A DNA stretch of 64,000 nt from Piliocolobus tephrosceles (lineage: Eukaryota > Chordata > Mammalia > Primates > Cercopithecidae), in NCBI RefSeq assembly GCF_002776525.5, contig NC_045436.1, positions 6,549,918-6,613,917 of the forward strand. The letters run 5' to 3'. A program made the position numbers and the translations under genes. Positions 60,790 through 64,000 of the stretch are shown here, piece by piece; the first letter of the stretch is position 1, and every line of letters starts with the position of its first letter. The notes beneath the pieces are model-generated. The model was not told where the DNA came from. It worked only from the letters and a program-made list of their open reading frames with translations, and did not search any database.

Positions 60790-61105
60790 GTTGTGGGAAA
60801 TCTCCCTGTCCCAGCCCCAGGCAGCCACTCATCTGCTTCCTGTCCCTACAGATTTGCCCTTTCTGGAATTGCACATAACATCACACAATTTGTGGTTTCT
60901 TGTGTCTAGCTTCTACCATTTGGCAAAATGTTTTCAAGATATATAATGTTATTATATAGCATGCATTAAGAATTCATTCTTTTTATTGCTGAATGGTATT
61001 CCACTGCACAGATACCACATTTTGTTTATCCATTTACCAGTTTACAGATCGATTGTTTCCACTTCTAGCTACTATGAATGATGTTGCTATAAATGTTTGC
61101 ATCCC
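60790..61105 (-). mobile_element. Old L1 3' end, antisense
   Basis: ccccaggcagccactcatct, gctgaatggtattccactgc and ctatgaatgatgttgctata. Confidence 0.8.
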
Positions 61106-61125
61106 AGTCTAGCTTTTGAGAGGCA

Positions 61126-61158
61126 AAATAAATAAATAAATAAATAAATAAATAAATA
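61126..61158. repeat. (AAAT)n microsatellite
   Basis: About eight AAAT units directly after the L1 fragment. Confidence 0.9.
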
Positions 61159-61479
61159 GACTTCAAGCTTGGTGGGACTGGCCAGGTTTCAGAACATGGT
61201 TGGCATGAGTTACAGGCACAGTATTCTACGAGTACTAAACATCTAAGAAGAAAGAAATGTCAGCTAGTACCAGCAACATCTTGTTACATTTCCTCATGAA
61301 TACAAGGAAATCATGAGAGAAGATGGCAAAGCACAGAATTACTAATTCACAGTTCAGAGGCAGGACATCCGCGTTGCAGATGCCTATGACACCAACTACT
61401 AAAAAATCTACCAAAAGAAGCCCAGGAGAGGTCAAGAAGAAGCCAGCAGGCCTGACACACAGGTAGTAAAAATATCTTT

Positions 61480-62290
61480 TATACGTGCAGTTCTCTCCAC
61501 CTGGAACATCTTCTCTCCCTCCACTTTTCCACCATCCTGCCCCTTTTACAGTTTTACACTTCAATAGTTGTCTTCTTCTAAGATTCAATGTCCTTAAAAA
61601 TTAATTCAAACATCATCTTCTTGGGCAAGACATCACGTTCCCAAAGCTGTCACTATTTAGTGACACTGTTAAGCTTTGGAAGTATTTTCCTATTCAAATA
61701 GTTCACACTGTTTACATTTTTTAGTTGACTTCTCTGTTCAGTTCACCGGGTTCCTAGTGGTTTATTCATCTCTGCATGCCAAGCACATACATGCTACATA
61801 GTGTTCAATGTTTGTCAGAGAAAACAGTGAGTGAGCAATTTCCAGGCAGACATTCCCTCAGAGGTCCAGATTGATCAGAGAGCATCTCCTTGATCATTCT
61901 ACAGCAATGTATCTAATGGCCATATCAAACAACTCATAAAAAACAACTCTTAACTTCCCCCTCACGACCACTTCCCCAGTCCCATTCCTCCCCCAAATTA
62001 CCTCGGTTTGGAAAATGGTACCATTATCAACCCAGATGCTCCCGTCACAACCCAGGAGGAGGTCATCCTTGATGCCTCCCTCTCCATCAACATCCTGCAG
62101 GTTCACCCTCCAGAACACAGCCTCATTTACAACATTTTTCTCCACCACCACCTCTCTAATCCAACCTATTAGCTTCTCTTGCCCAGATTAACTTCCTAAC
62201 TAGTTGTTACATTTCCACTCTCATCCCTCTATAACCCATTCTCCACACAGCAGCTGGTGGTCTTTTGAAAATAATTTTTAAAATCTTACT
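61480..62290 (+). repeat. L2 LINE, target of the right-edge L1
   Basis: Two L2 blocks. One ends gttcaatgtttgtcagag near 61820. The other, 61950-62290, has ggaggaggtcatccttgatg and cccattctccacacagcagc. The young L1 begins directly at the end of the second. Confidence 0.7.
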
Positions 62291-62962
62291 TTTGCTGAAG
62301 TTACTTATCAGCTTAAGGAGATTTTGGGCTGAGACAACGGGGTTTTCTAAATATACAATCGTGTCATCTGCAAACAGGGACAATTTGACTTCCTCTTTTC
62401 CTAACTGAATACCCTTTATTTCCTTCTCTTGCCTGATTGCCCTGGCCAGAACTTCCAACACTACGTTGAACAGGAGTGATGAGAGAAGGCATCCCTGTCT
62501 TGTGCTAGTTTTCAAGGGGAATGCTTCCAGTTTTTGCCCATTCAGTATGATATTGGCTGTGGGTTTGTCATAAATAGCTCTTATTATTTTGAGATACGTT
62601 CCATCAATACCAAATTTATTGAGAGTTTTTAGCATGAAGGGCTGTTGAATTTTGTCAAAGGCCTTTTCTGCATCTATTGAGATAATCATGTGGTTTTTGT
62701 CTTTGGTTCTGTTTATATGCTGGATTACGTTTATTGATTTTTGTATGCTGAACCAGACTTGCATCCCAGGGATGAAGCCCACTTGATCGTGGTGGATAAG
62801 CTTTTTGATGTGCTGCTGGATTTGGTTTGCCAGTATTTTATTGAGGATTTTTTCATCGATATTCATCAGGGATATTGGTCTAAAATTCTCTTTTTTTGTT
62901 GTGTCTCTGCCAGGCTTTGGTATCAGGATGATGTTGGCCTCATAAAATGAGTTAGGGAGGAT
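62291..62962 (-). pseudogene. L1 ORF2 reverse-transcriptase fragment (inverted segment)
   Basis: An antisense piece of L1 ORF2 covering the core reverse-transcriptase domain. Its reading frame is open for about 200 codons and includes the DAEKAFDKIQ motif, STRQGCLLSSLLFN, and the catalytic FADDTIVYLENP block with the FADD residues intact. It stops matching after ISNFSK, where the last about 28 codons of the ORF are flanking L2 sequence. There is no N-terminal endonuclease and it cannot make a functional protein alone. L1 ORF2 normally is about 1,275 residues. Confidence 0.92.
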
Positions 62963-64000
62963 TCAAAATCAATGTGCAAAAATCACAAGCATTCTTATAT
63001 ACCAATAAGAGAAAAACAGAGAGCCAAATAATGAATGAACTCCCATTTACAATTGCTTCAAAGAGAATAAAATACCTAGGAATCCAACTTACAAGGGATG
63101 TGAAGGACCTCTTCAAGGAGAACTACAAACCACTGCTCAGTGAAATAAAAGAGGACGCAAACAAATGGAAGAACATTCCATGCTCATGGATAGGAAGAAT
63201 CAATATCGTGAAAATAGCCATACTGCTCAAGGTAATTTATAGATTCAATGCCATCCCCATTAAGCTACCAATGACTTTCTTCACAGAATTGAAAAAAACT
63301 ACTTTAAAGTTCATATGGAACCAAAAAAGAGCCTGCATTGCCAAGACAATCCTAAGCCAAAAGAACAAAGCTGGAGGCATCATGCTACCTGACTTCAAAC
63401 TATACTACAAGCCTACAGTAACCAAAACAGCATGGTACTGGTACCAAAACAGAGATATAGACCAATGGAACAGAACAGAGCCCTCAGAAATAATACCACA
63501 CATCTACAACCCTCTGATCTTTGACAAACCTGACAAAAACAAGAAATGGGAAAAGGATTTCCTATTTAACATATGGTGCTGGGAAAACTGGCTAGCCATA
63601 AGTAGAAAGCTGAAGCTGGATCCCTTCCTTACACCTTATACAAAAATTAATTCAAGATGGATTAGACACTTAAATGTTAGACCTAAAACCATAAAAACCC
63701 TAGAAGAAACCCTAGGCAATACCATTCAGGACATAGGCATGGACAAGGACTTCATGTCTAAAACACCAAAAGCAAGGGCAATACAAGCCAAAATTGACAA
63801 ATGGGATCTAATTAAACTAAAGAGGTTCTGCACAGCAAAAGAAACTATCATCAGAGTGAACAGGCAACCTACAGAATGGGAGAAAATTTTTGCGGTCTAC
63901 TCATCTGACAAAGGGCTAATATTCAGAACCTACAAAGAACTCAAACAAATTTACAAGAAAAAAACAAACAACCCCATCAAAAAGTGGGCAAAGGATATGA
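62959..64000 (+). pseudogene. L1 ORF2 C-terminal-half fragment, open to window end
   Basis: Sense L1 ORF2. Frame starting 62959 reads GFKINVQKSQAFLYTN and continues without a stop to 64000 (about 347 codons), with FKLYY, SRWIRHLNVRP and KKTNNPIKKWAKDM-type blocks. It follows the reverse-transcriptase core and leads towards the Cys-rich end, which is outside the window. The open frame reflects youth rather than function, because the upstream part is inverted. Confidence 0.9.

Larger units (their letters stand above)
1..64000 (-). other. WWC2: WWC2 gene, partial (exons 2-8 and their introns)
   Basis: The whole window lies inside one minus-strand gene. Seven spaced coding blocks, each with AG before and GT after on the minus strand, join in phase into about 274 codons matching WWC2 as I remember it. 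The paralogue WWC1/KIBRA is excluded: its WW2 region reads DELPLGWEEAYDPQVGDYF, whereas here it is DELPWGWEAGFDPQIGVYY. Family knowledge: WWC proteins are cytoplasmic or junctional scaffolds that bind PPxY partners such as LATS kinases, promote YAP phosphorylation, and carry a C-terminal C2 domain. Exon 1 and all exons after the eighth are outside the window. No promoter, CpG island or 3' UTR is seen. Exon numbers follow the human gene by analogy. Confidence 0.95.
48585..64000 (-). other. WWC2 intron 1, partial
   Basis: 15.4 kb upstream of exon 2. Repeats are listed separately. Stretches without recognised content are about 48600-49030, 49130-49810, 50790-52740, 54640-55670, 55840-56370, 58690-59820 and 61160-61480. 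No exon 1, promoter or CpG island is seen. Confidence 0.85.
62291..64000. mobile_element. Young L1 with 5' inversion, running off the window
   Basis: 62291 to about 62962 is antisense L1 ORF2. From about 62957 the sequence turns to sense ORF2 and continues to 64000. In L1 coordinates the antisense piece stops just before the point where the sense piece starts, with about 7 bases (aggattc) shared at the inversion point. This is the signature of twin priming at insertion. Low divergence suggests an L1PA-type element. The 3' end, poly-A and second target-site copy lie outside the window. Confidence 0.93.

Noticed and set aside
61235..61588. 117-codon minus ORF near the L2
   Set aside because: Composition is ordinary, no family match, and it runs into L2 sequence.
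48585..64000. WWC2 exon 1 or promoter
   Set aside because: No CpG-rich block, no WW1-coding sequence and no start context were seen up to the window end.

Overview
This window is primate nuclear DNA. It is dense with Alu and L1 repeats, AT-rich, without operons or a CpG island, and it contains well-formed GT-AG introns. A near-intact AluY at 10189-10491 has sequence variants (for example a 'ggcttgagccaccgc' 3' end) that I associate with Old World monkey AluY. I therefore favour a macaque- or baboon-like species over human; this is inference from memory. Two runs of exactly ten Ns (45925-45934 and 54521-54530) show a draft assembly.

One protein-coding gene is present, on the minus strand: WWC2 (WW and C2 domain containing 2, a KIBRA paralogue and Hippo-pathway scaffold). 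Seven consecutive coding exons are resolved. In transcription order they are 48584-48475, 35231-35028, 34197-34121, 13303-13224, 7551-7422, 4557-4411 and 3361-3288. By analogy to human WWC2 they are exons 2-8. Every junction is AG/GT, and all phases join into one open reading frame of 822 nt (about 274 codons). The segment encodes WW domain 2, the N-terminal coiled coil, a Ser-rich linker and the start of the next coiled coil. Exon 1 (start codon, WW1) lies beyond position 64000; the later exons with the C2 domain lie below position 1.

The rest is intronic. Intron 8 (1-3287, partial), intron 7 (3362-4410) and intron 6 (4558-7421) are mostly unique, with an old Alu, a MIR and a 30-nt alternating purine-pyrimidine tract containing a 20-bp palindrome. 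Intron 5 (7552-13223) has two local tandem duplications, a CA-rich tract and the AluY. Intron 4 (13304-34120, about 20.8 kb) is a layered L1 graveyard: an L1 carrying a hAT element and a solo LTR, a twin-primed inverted L1 with perfect 17-bp target-site duplications, and many Alus. Intron 3 is only 830 bp. Intron 2 (35232-48474) holds old L1, L2, MIR, MaLR LTRs and the first gap. Intron 1 (48585-64000, partial) holds MER5A copies, an inverted-Alu cluster with the second gap, a Tigger-like DNA transposon, L2, and at the right edge a young L1 with an inverted 5' segment whose ORF2 remains open to the window end.

I found no convincing new biological system. The observations most worth checking are the right-edge L1, the two suspect gaps, the inverted Alu cluster, the structured or Z-prone DNA tracts and the two symmetric exons. 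Apart from the WWC2 exons, the listed open reading frames I examined fall in Alu, L1, LTR or unassigned intronic DNA, and I do not call them genes.
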